Positions 1 through 14,100 are shown, counted from the stretch's first letter. The stretch is DNA of 64,000 nt from Pampus argenteus (GCA_036937835.1 CM072868.1:4898001-4962000), one strand, 5' to 3'. The notes: generated by a model not told the origin, from the sequence alone. Numbers and translations: made by a program.

Positions 1-499
1 TAAAGTATGGGACATATTAATGTGCTGAGAGGTTCATTGTTTGGCTATCATCTTCTAAACAGCAGATAAGCCCGAGGCTTAGCTGCCATTAAGAGCAGAA
101 GCTGTTTTTGTTTTTTATTTTGAAAAACATGTCAACTATGCTCACTATTATGCTCATACACTAATTTACACATTGAAGTATGATAGAAATTAGACATTGG
201 TTTTGGTGCACTACATAATCAAAAGTGACACATTTTAGTGGATTAGTAGAGTGGAAGTGGCTTCGTCTATTAGATTTCTTCAACTATACTGTAAGATGGT
301 TTAAGTGTTTTTCGAATACAAAACACGGTTGTGTGTGTGTGTTCGTTTTCAGTAGTCCTCCACAGAAGGGTTGGCATTAATCTAATCCATTTCACTCCAT
401 TTAAAGGAAAGGGTGTTGTTAGTTTTGACAAGAAGACCACATAAATGCTATATCAAGTGATAATATTAATAATGCAGTGCAGAATCATGTGACAGGTGC

Positions 500-690
500 C
501 ATTATCTGGACAGCCCGAGACAAACTGGGTTTTCAACCTCATCCGGTGTGAAACAAGGTGATGCTTTGTCCCCCATATTATATAAATATATAATAATAAA
601 TAGAATCTTTAAATTGTCCAGATATATAATGTCTAGAAGGGAAATGATAAATATTATTCTGTATGCAGATGAAATAGTTTTTTTTTTATT
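500..690 (+). pseudogene. Non-LTR retrotransposon reverse transcriptase fragment
   Basis: The + strand reads TGFSTSSGVKQGDALSPI at about 520-580 and LYADE at about 659-673. These correspond to the RT palm motifs (VxQGDxLSP and YADD) with the normal spacing shortened. The second aspartate of YADD is Glu here and the frame has no start, so it is a dead fragment. The LINE clade cannot be assigned from so little. Confidence 0.6.
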
Positions 691-1293
691 ATTGCCATCT
701 AAAATAAAATATTGAGCAGATGCTCTCCTACACGCCACACACATGGAGGTGGTGGAAACACTTCACACACAGTACTTACAAGTTTAAAGATGGATCACAT
801 AAGCTGAATTAGGAAGGACTCATATAAATATTTTTTTATATTGACGAACACATAACAACAAATTTAAATATGATTTGTTGAATCAGCAGGTAGAGCTCTG
901 GGAGGAATCATTGGTATATATATTTGATTTATATATGATGGTCCAGAAAATTATGTTATATATATATAATTTGTCTAAAAATATACTGTTGAAACTGGAC
1001 AGTATGTTAATCCATCGAGTCCATTACGCTCCATTACGAGTTCCTTTTTGTTTTCTACTCTCCTTTTTTAATGTGAACTGCGCAATGCTTGGTTTAGTAA
1101 GATAAAAATATATATATTGATTTTGTAAATGTGGATGATGCACAAATTCTGAGCTGGCTGCTCATATATCAAATATATAAATAACCAGTTATGTGGAGAA
1201 AGCCTGAGAGATGAGTTACAAAAAAACAAAAAACAAAAGAAAAACCGCTTTATCGGGATAATCTGTAGATATGCAACAGTTGTTTATGTGAAC

Positions 1294-1340
1294 ATCTATC
1301 TCTCTCTATCTATCTGTTCATCTATCTATCTATCCATCCA
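1294..1340. repeat. (TCTA)n/(TC)n microsatellite
   Basis: An interrupted tract of TCTA and TC units in intronic sequence. Confidence 0.85.
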
Positions 1341-1544
1341 TGTCAAACTGTCATAGTTACCTGCACTCACTCTCATGTCCTTCAAAAGGTTTATTGGAAA
1401 TACTAAGCACAAATGCATGCATTAATAAAAATGATTTCCCTTGACATATCTGCAGAATCACTACATCGTAGACCTACTGTACCTTTTCTATTCATTTTCT
1501 ATTATTTCTGCTCATAGACGTTAAACAAGCAATAAAAAAAAAAG

Positions 1545-2510
1545 AATTTGAACTTAAATTTGAAAAGGCCTATTTCTTCAGGAGGGATTTCAGAAGTGAA
1601 TTTAAAAGATGATACTGACTTAACAGTCTGAGCTTGTCTGGCACGCCGTTTCATAGCCTAGGTGACAGTGAAATCCAGTCATCTTTCATCTTGAGCCTAG
1701 AAACTGCCAAAAGCCCTGCCTGCGGTGCTAAAGCTGCACTCTGACTCATAAGAGGCCAGAAGGTCAGAGACATAGCTTAGGGCAAAACCTTCATAAAAGT
1801 TATCGATAAAATCTTGACGTCAGGTTATTAAAAAAAAAAAAAGATTGATCGCCAAAATGGGTGTAATGTGGCACCTTCACTTAGTCGTCCTGGCCAAAAG
1901 CCTCGCTGGAAGTCACATGTTTGCTAGTTTGCTCAAAACAGATGAAGATGAAGAAGGCAGGATCAGAGAAAACATCACTGGGCCAACATTTAGAAATGTT
2001 ACCCGGTATTTAAATTATATTGAGTCGATAATGTACATTGAAAAGCATTTCGAATGAATGATGGGAAATTCAACTGTCAAGAGTTTAATTGCATAAAATT
2101 AAGGCATTGCTTTTCTTGCAAAACATATTTGCTGCTGCAAATTAGTGTATGTAAATGTAATTTGTGGAGGACTCCGTAGTTCCAACGTATAATGAGAATA
2201 GAACTGGCCCCAGAATAGAGGCACACATCCATTTGTCTTCACCAAGAGTTGCTTTACAGTCATTTTCTCTAGAATATAAGGAAGGTTGAGTCAAGGTTGG
2301 GCTTGTCCAGAGGAGACAGGACTGCATTGTAAAATATGTGACACAACTATTAGTCCAATACTTATTTACAGCAGATAATAGAGTCGGTGTTTTATAATCG
2401 CTTTAAAGAATTCGGTAGAGTAGGTATAATTCATGTGCCAAGCGCTAAGTAATTCCAACACTACAGTACGAGTAACACTGAGATCCAACAGGATGTTAAA
2501 AGCAAAATGT
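1545..2510 (-). mobile_element. L2/Rex-like LINE relic, antisense to cadm2
   Basis: The - strand contains ASILGPVLFSLYV (about 2190-2235), the RT motif usually written GSILGPLLFSLY. Flanking + strand phrases (AGGAGGGATTTCAG, TCTGACTCATAAGAGGCCAG, AACACTGAGATCCAACAGGA) occur in the order I recall for the reverse complement of a common teleost LINE of this type. It is broken by stops and deletions, and its ends are approximate. Confidence 0.6.
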
Positions 2511-2881
2511 AAGTTTCACACTGAATCGTCTGTCTGTGTTTGTCTCACATGGGAGGAAGCAAACTCTGTTATTTCTCGTTCTCTCTCCACCAAAAGAATG
2601 CACACCGCGAGAGGCCTCGAGTTTTAATTAAACGGAAAATTTATACACTGCGGATGTTCAAACTTCCTTCTCTCCCAACATTGCTGGCAAATAGGCCACA
2701 CGGTTTAGAGTTGGCCAATTAATTATAATTTTTGTCAAGTCACAGCAAAAACCAGTGATTAATTAGCATGTTCTCAAGAGTATACTGTCTGTTTAAATAC
2801 CTGGTGAGTATTAATGCGAGACATTTATTTTCTTTCTCGGTTTACACCCGTACGGCAATAATTGTGTGCACAAATTGAGGA

Positions 2882-2883
<2 letters not shown>

Positions 2884-2912
<29 letters not shown>

Positions 2913-2916
2913 ATTT
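2884..2916. repeat. (TTTA)n microsatellite
   Basis: About eight near-perfect TTTA units. Confidence 0.9.
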
Positions 2917-4822
2917 CAACCATTTATTTGGCCGTCGATTACAAACATAAACAACAACAAAATTTTGGCATACTGTTGTAGCTGGCTGAGATTCAAAGTA
3001 AATCAGAATTTCCTTTCAAAAAATATAAAAAACGAAGGATAGATTCATAGTATGTGTATATAAATCACATATTTAGAGTGACAACAACCTTGTAAACTGA
3101 TTGTTTATGGATACATTCAGTATCCAGTACAAATACAAACATGTATAATATATATTATATGGCGTTTTCATTGGCAGGCACTAAGTTGTCATGTCTCATT
3201 AGTTTGCAGTGGGGGACTCCAACGTGTGTATTTGCAGGGAAACCCAAGCAGCAGAGGTGAACTTGTGCTTTGATAAAGTGCTTGAAATTAATTTCAAATG
3301 AGAATTAATATTTGTTATTATTCTGTAATGAATGGAGGCATTGGCTATTTGTTGAAATATATTTTTTATTTTTTTATTTTTTTTGAGTTATTTGTTTTCT
3401 GTTTATCCTGCCTACAGTTTACAGTTTATTCTGCAGTGGTGTGCTTGACTGCTCTCTACCCATTCATCAAGGCACTGCTTTCCATTATTTGGTGCAGTCA
3501 GCTGAAACTGAGAAAGGCTTTTAGGGTGGTATGGCTCATTCTTCCTCCACTAACTCTCTGTTCTCCTCAACAGAGATGTTCCTCATATTTTTCACCTTAT
3601 GCCCTGAAATCAGCAGCCATTAGAGGAGTCAGTGAAATTATATATGCAGCACAGTTCTCTAATGATCCAGTTTTCAAACCTGGTTTCACAGCATGGCGTG
3701 ATTTTCCATGAGTATCATATCATATCAAAACAGAACGGATTTCCACATCATCAATAATGTTAAAGCTTCCCTTTTACTTTCATCAGCTAACTCTCTTAAT
3801 CCTCCCTTTAAGTGGAGTCGTGAAGATTTCTATCCACCTCATATTAACATTTTCTAGATACCCACCCATAAGACTCCCAAAATCAATAAGTATCATATTC
3901 TTGGCTTCTAATATTATCAGACTCAGATTCCATCAGGCGCTACGGTCTGAGCTGCATTCTGATAACAGCATGAAGAGAGATGAAATAGTTTATCATTAAT
4001 ACGATTCAACAGCCAGCCATTCTGAACATCTGTATTCATATTTATACTCTACACCTGCTGCACAGACCTCATCCCACGCCAACAAGTAAAGAAGAATTAA
4101 ACAGACATCTGCATCTAGTCTGTGTTTTAGCAGACATCTGGTTTGTTTTTTGTGTGTGGTTTCCCTTTAAAATCTAATCATCAAATATGTTTATAATGAA
4201 GATGCTATCCCCTCTCCTATTTACATTCCTTACACATTTTTTTTAGCTGTGCAGGTAAATATTTGATTCATGAGGCAGCGTCACTCGAATCTGTATTGAA
4301 AGTTAATATCACGGTGGAGAGATGTGTCAGCATCATTCTGATTGTGTGAAGCACAGCAAAGAACTTGACTAATCTCGTGTGTGCTGACATTGTGACTGAT
4401 GATCAGCGTGCTGGTGGCCCACCTGAATGTGGGCAATAATCTCCCAGCTCAGGGTGATATTGCCAGTTTCAGCTTTCATTGGAGTGAGCTCTTTGCTTTA
4501 GCACTAAAAATAAAAAACAGCGGGTCTCAGATCCGTGTGTCATAAAAAATAAATAAATAAATAAAACATTGTGGAAAGGGAAAGCGCTGTCAAGGGACCA
4601 ATTATAGTTTTAAGAGTTAGGCCCATAAGCAGTCTGATGTTTGAAATGTTTTGATTAAAAGCATGTTCACAATAGACAAAACAATAAAAAAAAAAGCTCG
4701 GAGTTTAATTGATTGACTTAAATTTTAATTTAAAAATGAGTTCATTTTTGGTTCACGGTTCATCATTTCATGTTTTTAATCTGCACCCCCCTTTCTAAGA
4801 AGCCATAGGGAGGCTAGATTGG

Positions 4823-4848
4823 TAAGAGAGAGAGAGAGAGAGAGAGAG
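4823..4848. repeat. (GA)n microsatellite
   Basis: About thirteen GA units in cadm2 intronic sequence. Confidence 0.9.
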
Positions 4849-5604
4849 GCCTGTGTGACTTATCACTTATTGAATTTTTCTTTTACGATAGCACTTCATT
4901 ATATTCATGGATTAAAGGAAAAGAGTTGCCAGCATGAAAAAAAAAAAGGAAACGCTAATGGTATTCATGTTTTAGATGGAGCCCGCATTTCATCAAGATA
5001 TCTTGGGTTATTCAATCCTCACCTCACCTATTGGCTGTCATGGCAGGCAGGTCGCATGCTGTGTCTACTGTAAATATGTGCAAGTTGTCAACCTGCTGCC
5101 AGCCTTGATTGAAAATAAGTAGTTTGACCTTATTCAGTATATACATCTATGTGCAAGAAAAAAAAAATACTGCAATGGGGCCAGTATTGACGTTATTTAG
5201 CCTGTATGAGCACTGATAGGCTGTGTTAAAAGGATGGTCCATCTTCCCCCACAATATATTGCAAAAGTGCAGGTTTATTCCTCATTTCATCACTGTACTT
5301 CACTGAGTTGTCTTGGATCATCAGTGAAGCAGACAACCTTCATACCTCTATTACTTCTCTCAGAACTGTTTGTTCCCTTTCACTTTTATAAGGAAAAAAA
5401 AAAACAGCCAGGGCTCAACATAATCTACATTAACATGCTTTTTACTAAAAGCTTTCGCTGTGTCTTTCCTCAACAACAGGAAAGAGCTGTACTGGGACTA
5501 TATGAGCCAAACATCTCGGACCTTTGTGTACCAAATTCGTTTTTTTGTTCTGTCATTGTGCTATTCTAAATTTATGATGATAAAAGTATAATTTGAGAGT
5601 TTGA

Positions 5605-6206
5605 GACCGATGTTAGTCCTCTGCTTTGATGCATATGCAACGGTGCCATCTGTTGGACCTCTCTATGTGTCCGTGTTCCACACAGGAAACAAGAGAAAGG
5701 AAGTATGTAGTAGTCCTCCTGTCCTTCGGGTTGCCAGCCACATGCTGGCTCATCTCACAGAAGGCCAGATGTTAGGCACATAACATAAGAACAGATATAT
5801 GGACCTAATGCCTGGCCAAACCAAAAGACAGGATACTACTACATACCCCCTTCTTCCACAACTATTAAAAAGGCATTAATGACCACTCCCTATATCCTAT
5901 ATTGAAGAGTATTTATGGTGGATTATGTTTAACAATGTAGTATTTGTGAATGCTCAGTATGTGCCAATTTGTAGCATAAATAACATGCATGATAGTAGGT
6001 TAGCTTTTTACAAGGTGGTTCTGCAAAAGACAGTATTAATCGTTTCTTTATAGTTTCATTCTTCACAATGTGACGGCAACGTGAAAGCCGTTAAAATGAG
6101 AGCTTGGATGCCAGCTTCCTGACTCGCATGTCGCTAGTGAATGGAGTTTGGCTGGCTGTCAATCTACGTTCCACTACTCACAAACACATAGGGCGGACAG
6201 TTGCAG
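5605..6206 (+). repeat. 5' LTR of the BEL/Pao element
   Basis: Its last 190 bp (CAAGGTGGTTCTG, TATAGTTTCATTCTT, GGAGTTTGGCTGGCTGTCAA and the ACTCACAAAC block) match the end of the 3' copy closely. The 5' limit is approximate; TCCTCTGCTTT at about 5616 matches the 3' copy at about 8342. Confidence 0.7.
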
Positions 6207-8336
6207 CGATAAGCCTAGAAAACAGTAAGCAGAACAAGTAACTGAAACAACGCTACAAACACGGAGAAGGAAAATGATCGATGGCAAAGCATCGCAATCC
6301 AGTTCAAGTTCAAGACACACCTCCTCCTCTTCGACAAGCAGTACAACAGCTAAAGCTCCTGCAAAGGCTGAGGCTGTGTGTGCATGAGCATCGTTTGTAG
6401 AGGGAGCTGGCTATGACAAAAAAGAGAGCACAATTAGAGGAAGAGAAGGCGGAAGTAGTGATTTTAGAGGCTTTGCTTTTGAAGGAAGAGGATGCTGCTG
6501 CACAGCACATGCTGAAACATTGGAAGCAGCTGCAGGAGTGGAAGACGAACATCACAGCCAAAGTCAGTCACACTTACCTCAAGTCATAAAGCAACAGACA
6601 GAAGGCAGAAGGATATGGACAGGACAGCATTGAGGACTCATATAGGCAATGGTAAACCACACTCCATTGCAGGTAGTCAGGTCTACAGATTTCAAACTAC
6701 TAACTAAGCGTCAAAGCATCATGTTTCTCCAACTCTTGCACACAACAGTCTGACCAAACCCACTCTGGTTGAAGAGAAATCTTCATTATGTCATAGACTT
6801 TATGATGAACATAATTCCAATTGTAAACAGACTATGCACCTGAAACAGAAGGTAGTAGTTTAAAGTATTTAGCACAAAGAGAACTTATCACCACTGGACT
6901 CAAAGAACATGTAGCCTTAACAGCAGATATCCAGCAGATGTTCTATTGTTCTGAAGACATGACAAAGGACATTGTTGAATATCAGATGCGTGTGCATATC
7001 TTTGGGAACTGTTCCTCTCCTGCCATTGCCATCTTGGGGCTAAGTCATGGCGCTCTGAATGGGGAAATACTATATACAAGTATGGATCCAACACACATTA
7101 CTTTTTGGACAGAGACTTTTATGTGGATGACATCATCTCTCTGCCCACAGAGTCCAAGGCCATCGATCTGATGAAACAAGCTCAACACATCCAAATCAAG
7201 CACATATTTGCACAATGCTGCAGTTATGAAAGCCTTTCCTGCTGAAGACCTGGCCAAAGTCATGAAGGATATTTCCTTGACTAAAGAAAGAAACTTTACC
7301 AATGAAAATAAGCCTTGAACAGTACTAGGAAATGTAGCCTGACACATTCATCTTCAAAGTCTCTGCAGATGAAAAAAACATGGACTTGACGTGCAGTTTT
7401 GGCCATGATGAACAGCCTTTGTGGCCCTCTTAGTCTCCTGACCAGTGACCGTATGAGGAAGAGCACTACTGCAAGAATTCTCCATGGAAAGTTGTGAGTG
7501 GGACACTCCACTTCCAGAGGAAAAGCTAAAGGAGTGGAAAACATTCTTCACTTCACTTAAAGACTTGAAGAATCTTTATATCCCTCTTCTCAGGACTAAC
7601 CACACAGAGTTGTATCTCTCCTCAGATGCATCCAATGGTGCATTGGCCTACCTTAGGGTAATCTCTGAAGAAGGATAATGCCATGTAGGATTTGTCCTAT
7701 AGCTAAGTTGTCTAAACCAAACTTTGTGCAGTGGTACTGGCAGTGGAGTTTGCAGACCTGATGCTTAATGAGATGGACTTAAGAGACTGACACAGTCGAG
7801 ATCAACTGCAATAGTAATGTTTTCCTGGGATATGTTTTTTGCATCGCAGCTTCCTAACACTTCATGATTTACTGGACCTGCCTTTCTACACAAGCCCCTA
7901 GAATCCTGGCTTGAAACATACGAGTCATTTCAGTTGATTTGTCCAGAGCTGGATGTAGACATTTATCAGACACAACTTTCCTCCCAGAGTTTCTTAAACT
8001 GGGGGTTTCATGTAGAATCCAAGATTTCACGTTGCTAGAGGGGAAGTCATTCCACCTCACTCACAAAGCCCTTTGCACCCTTCTGGCTGAAATGTCAGCA
8101 ATCATCAATGCAAGACCATTAGTACCAGTCTCTTCCGATCTGGACCAACCAACTCCTGCAATTCTACTTACTCAGAAGTCTGCCGTATGTGCTCCCACAG
8201 GTCAGTTCAAGACCTCTGCAAGAGCCAATGGAGGCAGAACTATCTGTGAAGTCATTCTTGTCCTTCCCAAAAGGACTCAATCTTGAGATTACTTTTAGTT
8301 GAGGTTAGTAGTGACATCTAACAAAGTCAGGGAGAG

Positions 8337-8840
8337 TCTTCTGTCCTCTGCTTTTATTCACGTGCAATGTTGAACTTCTCTCTATGACTTCTCTCCCAGA
8401 TGATGTTTGACATAGTAGTATGTGAGATTGTTCAGTTTGCCGATCGTGTTGTAGCATAGATAGCGTACAGTCGATTTGCAGTAGCACTGTATTGTTCCAA
8501 CTACATTGTTTGTATATTTGCCATATATGTTTCATTCATGAACCATTTTCACTATTAGAAGAATTGTTTATTTCTCTCTAGATGTATTTGTTTATAGCAC
8601 CTAATGTAAGAGTAGTCGGTTATTTCTGTACAAGGTGGTTCTGTAAAAGACTAATTTGTGTGTTTTCCTTTTCTTTATAGTTTCATTCTTTTTCAATGAC
8701 AACAGTGTGACAGCACCATGAAAGTCATTAAATCAAGAGCTAGGACGATAGCTTCCTGATTTGTTGTTAATGAGTGGAGTTTGGCTGGCTGTCAATCTAT
8801 ATTCCTCTACTCACAAACTCATAGGGTGGACAATTACAGG
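8337..8840 (+). repeat. 3' LTR of the BEL/Pao element
   Basis: It shares ordered blocks with 5605-6206. The clearest is 8631-8840: CAAGGTGGTTCTG, TATAGTTTCATTCTT and GGAGTTTGGCTGGCTGTCAA. Confidence 0.7.
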
Positions 8841-10243
8841 TCTAATTAAGAAAAAAGTGAAACTATGCATGTGGGTGTGCCAAGGATGTATTAGATCATT
8901 TTTGCTATGTTTACTTGACCTATATTACCCTGTTAAATAGGTTAAAGGTATCAATATTCTCACTGTTATCACCAAGTAATTATCAGGTTGTTATCTGTAT
9001 GGCATTACCCCAGTAATACTCTGTTTTTGTAGGCAAGTTTTCACATATATTTTGGAACGTCCACACACCTGAACATATGCTTCTTTAAAGTGAGGTCAGT
9101 GCATAGGGTCACATGGCACAGTGTAGCGTCCTTGAAGCAGTTTCTGGTTCAGTGACTTTATATAATATTATCTGGCACTGTACTGTATAAGTAAAGTCGG
9201 CCCGCCATCCAATCACCATCTCAAAAAAAATGAAATACACTCTGTAGTTGGCGCTGGGGATTATGTTTCCACAGAAGGGACAGCGTTTGCCACTCTAGAC
9301 TTCTACAGAATGTCAAGACAGTGGAATTTCATGAATGTATTAGGTGAAGCCCAGTTAGCTGCAGTGCACAAGAACCTGCACTGACACTTCTTTGAAAATA
9401 ATGCTCTTTACACGGCTGTACTTCTGTTTCTGTGAGCAGTCTTTATTGGCCTCGTAGGCATAATTAAATAGGAAGGAATATAATATTTTTTTTTAATGTA
9501 AATAAGAATATTGCAATGCTATATACTCCAACCAGGGTAAAAACCTGTGAGTTACATTCATTACTCTATGGATTTCACAGTTATTCATAACATTTCTGTA
9601 AATAGTTAATATAGATTAGTATACACAGGAGACAGAGCAAAGATAGTGAGGGGGTGGGGTAGATAATATGATGTTCAAAGTTATGCAGGAAGTGACACCT
9701 CTACATGATACCCAACACACAATGCATCTGACACCCAACTGCTTTTGAATTATTGCAATGATGAAATGATAAATGGTGAGGTGTTTGTTTATGTGATATT
9801 GTGTGCTTGGGTGTAATGAGCAGATAAGTAATGTGCCCTGTTTGAATCATTTTCCCATTACTATTTATAGTCAGCCTCACCTTCACCTCTAACTGACAAT
9901 GGTCTTCATCAGGACAATCGAGGTCAAGGAAAGTCCAAAGACCTTTGGCTATACCAGCCTCCTCTGCTCCCCCACATGAGCTGGACTAATGAGGCAGACA
10001 GCTGCTCCCTTAGTTGAAATGTCCCTGTTGTGAACTGTACCTAGGAGAGGCAGGGACAATGTCACCTTCATATTCAGGAACATTACATGAAGAAACAAAA
10101 GCAGACTTGTAAAATTAAGAGAAAACATGCACAAACATTACCTTGTGAACAATGAAATGCAACTAGGCAAATACAGCATGTCCTGCTTAAAGCATGAACT
10201 CAAGACTTCTAACAGAGTTGTGGTTTAATGGTGTGATCCATAA

Positions 10244-10270
10244 AGGTGTGTGTGTGTGGGGGGGGGGGTG
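10244..10270. repeat. (TG)n followed by a G run
   Basis: Six or so TG units run straight into about ten consecutive G residues on the + strand. Confidence 0.85.
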
Positions 10271-10975
10271 TCTGGTCCTGCTCATTTTAGCCTACACTTT
10301 TGTCTTCTCACTTTTCCCCACAAACGAGTATTGGTTTTAGACATCTGTTTTTGAAGCTTGGCAGAGTTCAAAAAAACACAGGAAGGATAGAAATGCTGCT
10401 GCAATGTAATTAGGGGACTTTGCTGAGACGACAAGTACAAATGTGGAATAAGAAGGCAAAATCCAGCGAGGCTGGGTGATTAGGCCTCATTTGGATGTCT
10501 TCTGCACACTGTGACGAGCGGCTGTTTCAGGGCAGGGCAGTCGCTCGGATCGAAGGCCCACAGTGTCTAGGATTATGTGTCAATTTACCACCCAGCTGCA
10601 GCCCTAGACTCTACAGCAGAACATGACTACCTCTAATTAGGCCATGCTACCAATTAAGGCCCTGCAATAAGGCAGCAAGGAAGGCGCTCTGGGAGAGTAA
10701 AAGCTACCATTGTTCTCAGCAAAAAAAAAACACTGTTTTCTTCCTTCAACAGCTGTGGAAGGCTGGAGTCTTTAAGGCTTTAAGCTATCTTTGGTTTCCT
10801 GTGATGTAATGAAGAAATTCATGTCATTGGGTGATATGATGGTAGAACATTAACTTTGAAAAGGTCTGAACGGTACATCAATGTGATTCAATGAAAAGAT
10901 AGGAACAAAGAGTTCAAAACGGCTATCTATTCATGTCACAGTCATAACCTCTAACTCCATCTCATAATCCCACAG

Positions 10976-11125
10976 GTGGCCAAGGTCAGTTCCCCATAAC
11001 TCAGAATGTGACGGTGGTGGAGGGGGGCACAGCCAACATGACCTGTCGTGTGGATTACAATGATAACACTTCCCTCCAGTGGTCAAACCCTGCACAACAG
11101 ACACTGTTCTTTGGGGACAAGAAAG
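10976..11125 (+). CDS. cadm2: cadm2 exon encoding the N-terminal half of Ig1
   Basis: The acceptor is CCACAG and the donor AAAG/GTGAGT. The exon opens with two bases of a split codon (phase 1 junction) and codes for the mature N-terminus and the first half of the V-type Ig domain, including the first Ig1 cysteine and three sequons. It ends one base into the Ala codon that continues in the exon at 21303. Confidence 0.93.
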
Positions 11126-14100
11126 GTGAGTAATATTCCCGAGGATAATGGCCATGATGATAAAATTATGAAACATGATAGAAGATGTCTGAGCCAGATT
11201 ATGTTACTACAGGAATCTTCATTAATCTTTCAATTTTGGAACGCGCAAAATTGTCCCTGCCTGCGAGCACACAGTTTGACTGAATGCAGGAAAAAAGACA
11301 ACGTGAGAGAGAAATGTATTAACTTTAATGTCGTAGCAGACTTTTAATGAATCTATGTCTCCATTGATGCCCCAGGGAAGAAACTAAACAGAAATAGACT
11401 GTTTTTGAATTGAACTTCTGTAATCATGCAACACTGACAGTGTTGTAAACACTTTAACGCCTGTGGATTGTGAAATGATTGGGCTTAATTAGCATTTTTA
11501 GCTGCCCTACATTTGTTATTACCGTTTGGATGTCACTCAGAACGGAAGCACACTGTTGCAACCTCGTGAAACAAAGCCCGAGCCAGGATGAATTACAATG
11601 TGCTGTCGCCAGCCAAATCCAATTTAAAGGTGACAAAAGTCTGGAGTTGATCAATTGGAATTGGGATGACAAGGAGTATAACAGTGGACTGGTCTTGTAA
11701 GGGTTGGAGGTGTTCATCTTTCAGTGTTTCTCACAGCATATTACCCTTTTCATTTATGCTGTAGCTGCTAATACAATATCATTGGTTCAGTGACTGAAGA
11801 TGAACGTTCCCTTTGAATAACAATTGATAGGAGAGAGAGAGAGAGAGAGAGAGACGCCAGAGTGAACCAGCAGAATGAGAGTCGCCATCTGGTTTGAAGA
11901 AATACTTTCTCCCTCGAAAGTGATTGGATTTAGTAATGAGGTCTAAGGTGTTTTATTACATGAAATTACTACCAAATACAATTAAGTCAAAGTTAACTGA
12001 ACCTTTAATAGATACTCTTATGTGAATATGCCCGAAGGATTTTGATTCAAACAAAAGTCATTGGACCAATATCATTCTTTTTTATTGTTTGTTTGTTTTT
12101 TTTTTTCCCCTGTGTAGTCTGGTGTACATTAGATGTAGCATTTTAACATTTTAGCCTAAATGAAGCCAGTTAACGGTATTTTGTTCACATTTACCATCTC
12201 GTGTAAATACAAAGCAATAACCTGTATATACATGTAAATGCGGAATGATGCTGCTATAAAACATGTAAGGAGAGCTTGAAGAGCACAATATGTATGAGCC
12301 ACTTTGCCCCTCTCGGGCAGCCATTTATATTGCATGACAGAATCCTTTTCCCGAGCAATACGGATGACAAAAATGAATGTAGTCCACTCCAGCTGAGGCT
12401 GCCAGGGCTAAGTGTGGGAACACTTCCTCTCCATCTCGTTTTAAACAGCCAAATGAAAAGCTTTATTGGCACAACTAATACGATGCCTGCGAGGCCATCA
12501 GGAGAAACGGGAGGCGTGGAACAACACGGGCTTCATGCGAGGAAAAGGGTGGGACACCTGGGAAGAAATCTCTGCTGTGCCAAATCACCAGTTAATTGCT
12601 TGGCAGAGGGATGTAACTGTCCTTCTTCTCCCATTTGTTGTGCCTTCTTGTAGGATCCAATGAAAAATGTTAGATTCAACCTCATGCTACCTTTCAGTTC
12701 AATAACTAACTGCAGACTGGCTATGCTTGAGGCAGGCTGTTCCATCCTTCTGACGAACATATGGTCACAGACTGCTGTCACTGCAAAGATTAGATTAATA
12801 CCAATATGTTGTATTTTATTGTTCTCAGGTTTGTTTGTTTGTTTGTTTTTACTTTTTTACCTGTTGTTTAGATAAATCTTTTCATGTCCTTGTGCTTGTT
12901 ATCTTTGTCCATTTGCTCTGTTGTCCATCGCTCTGCTTACTGCAACCCATGGGAGTCCATAACATCATGGCCATATGTTAGCATTTGATGCAAGTTTCCC
13001 TCACAACAGTAGGATGTGTAATCCAAAGGAAATTCAGCATTTACAGCTTTTTATGTGCGATTCTAGATGCTTGACACATACTAGTAATAATGATAAAAAA
13101 ATACATCTAGTGTCCTGTCTTAAATTAGACAAAACTCTCTGTGAGGCTTTCTTTCCCTCAAGCTCGGTATTAAAGATAAGGGCATCTGTGTGAATGTGTT
13201 TGGAGTTTGATATGAAATAGGGAGGGAGGAAAAAAGTATTAAAATGACCTTTTAATTCCCTTTAAACAGCTATGGTGGAGCAAAGAGAAACATCTCTTTA
13301 AAAAAAAAGCTTAAGTTCTGTCTTATATCAATCGAGTTTGACAGCTGCCGGGTAAAGTAAGACAAAAATTTGATCTTTGCCCTGAGTATAATTTGCTCCA
13401 CTTTGATTCAGGTCTGACAAATGAGAATATGAAAAAAAAGAAGCTCCAAAGACTATTTATAGACAAGGAGAAAAGGGAATTTCTGTGTCTCTCCAGAATT
13501 TCAAAGAGCAAGCAAGTATATGTGGAAATTAACCTTTTGCACCAAACATAATACATAATACATAATAATCAATAATTCTAGTCCTTAACCTATCGATAAC
13601 ATAGGTTGTTTGATGGTGCCATCCAAAGTGACTGACTCACATGACCATTGTCTGATCTGCCACATCTATGTTAAGCTCTTTTGCTTTACTTGACGACCAT
13701 AATTTTGCCATAATATTTCCGGCGAAGACACCGTTAATAACAAGATTATCCCAATTAATGTCCGTTAATTGAATTGCAACACCTAATAAAAGAAAGATCA
13801 CAATGGTTCGCTATTAGTTTACAAACCCCTCGAGCATGTTCAGGTAGGTAGACATAATCCCGGCAGTGCATCCTACATGTTGTGACCTACAATTTGTCTA
13901 CACAGCGATGTCAATTCTCATCACAGACCTGGAAGGATGATAAGAGATGTGATTGCAGGTGGGAAGGAAATGGTGGGCAGGTGACAGCTCAATAGCCTAA
14001 TGTATCATTGGTAAGAGTGTAAACGATAAGAAGGACTTCTATCTCATCCTCTCCCATAAGAGGCTCAGTCAAACCTCATGGAGCTCCAAAAGAGTGTTAA

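Larger units (their letters stand above)
5605..8840 (+). mobile_element. Degenerate BEL/Pao LTR retrotransposon with both LTRs recognisable
   Basis: Two diverged direct repeats (about 5605-6206 and 8337-8840) flank a 2.1-kb interior with three BEL/Pao landmarks. A Ser-rich, then Lys/Glu/Ala-rich gag-like stretch lies at 6290-6590. An RT region at about 6930-7230 reads RVHIFGNCSSPAIAILGL and FYVDDIISLPTESKAIDLM, with YVDD at 7120-7131. An integrase C-terminal region at 8040-8200 reads LTHKALCTLLAEMSAIINAR. Stops and frameshifts interrupt all parts, and the interior is far shorter than an intact element (roughly 5-6 kb), so it is inactive. Confidence 0.8.
1..10975 (+). other. cadm2: cadm2 intron upstream of the first visible exon (inferred), repeat-bearing
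   Basis: No exon with a signal peptide or Ig coding was found here, and the exon at 10976 begins inside a codon, so this stretch is taken as intron. It holds a sense RT fragment (about 500-690), an antisense L2/Rex-like LINE relic (about 1545-2510), a BEL/Pao element (about 5605-8840) and several microsatellites. The 137-codon frame at 3298-3711 is unrecognised and lacks exon features. I see nothing else in 2920-5600 or 8840-10970 beyond simple repeats. Confidence 0.65.

Noticed and set aside
3298..3711. 137-codon frame with a hydrophobic N-terminal part
   Set aside because: The hydrophobic stretch comes from a T-rich run. No family was recognised and there are no exon-like junctions or codon conservation cues. 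It sits in a cadm2 intron.
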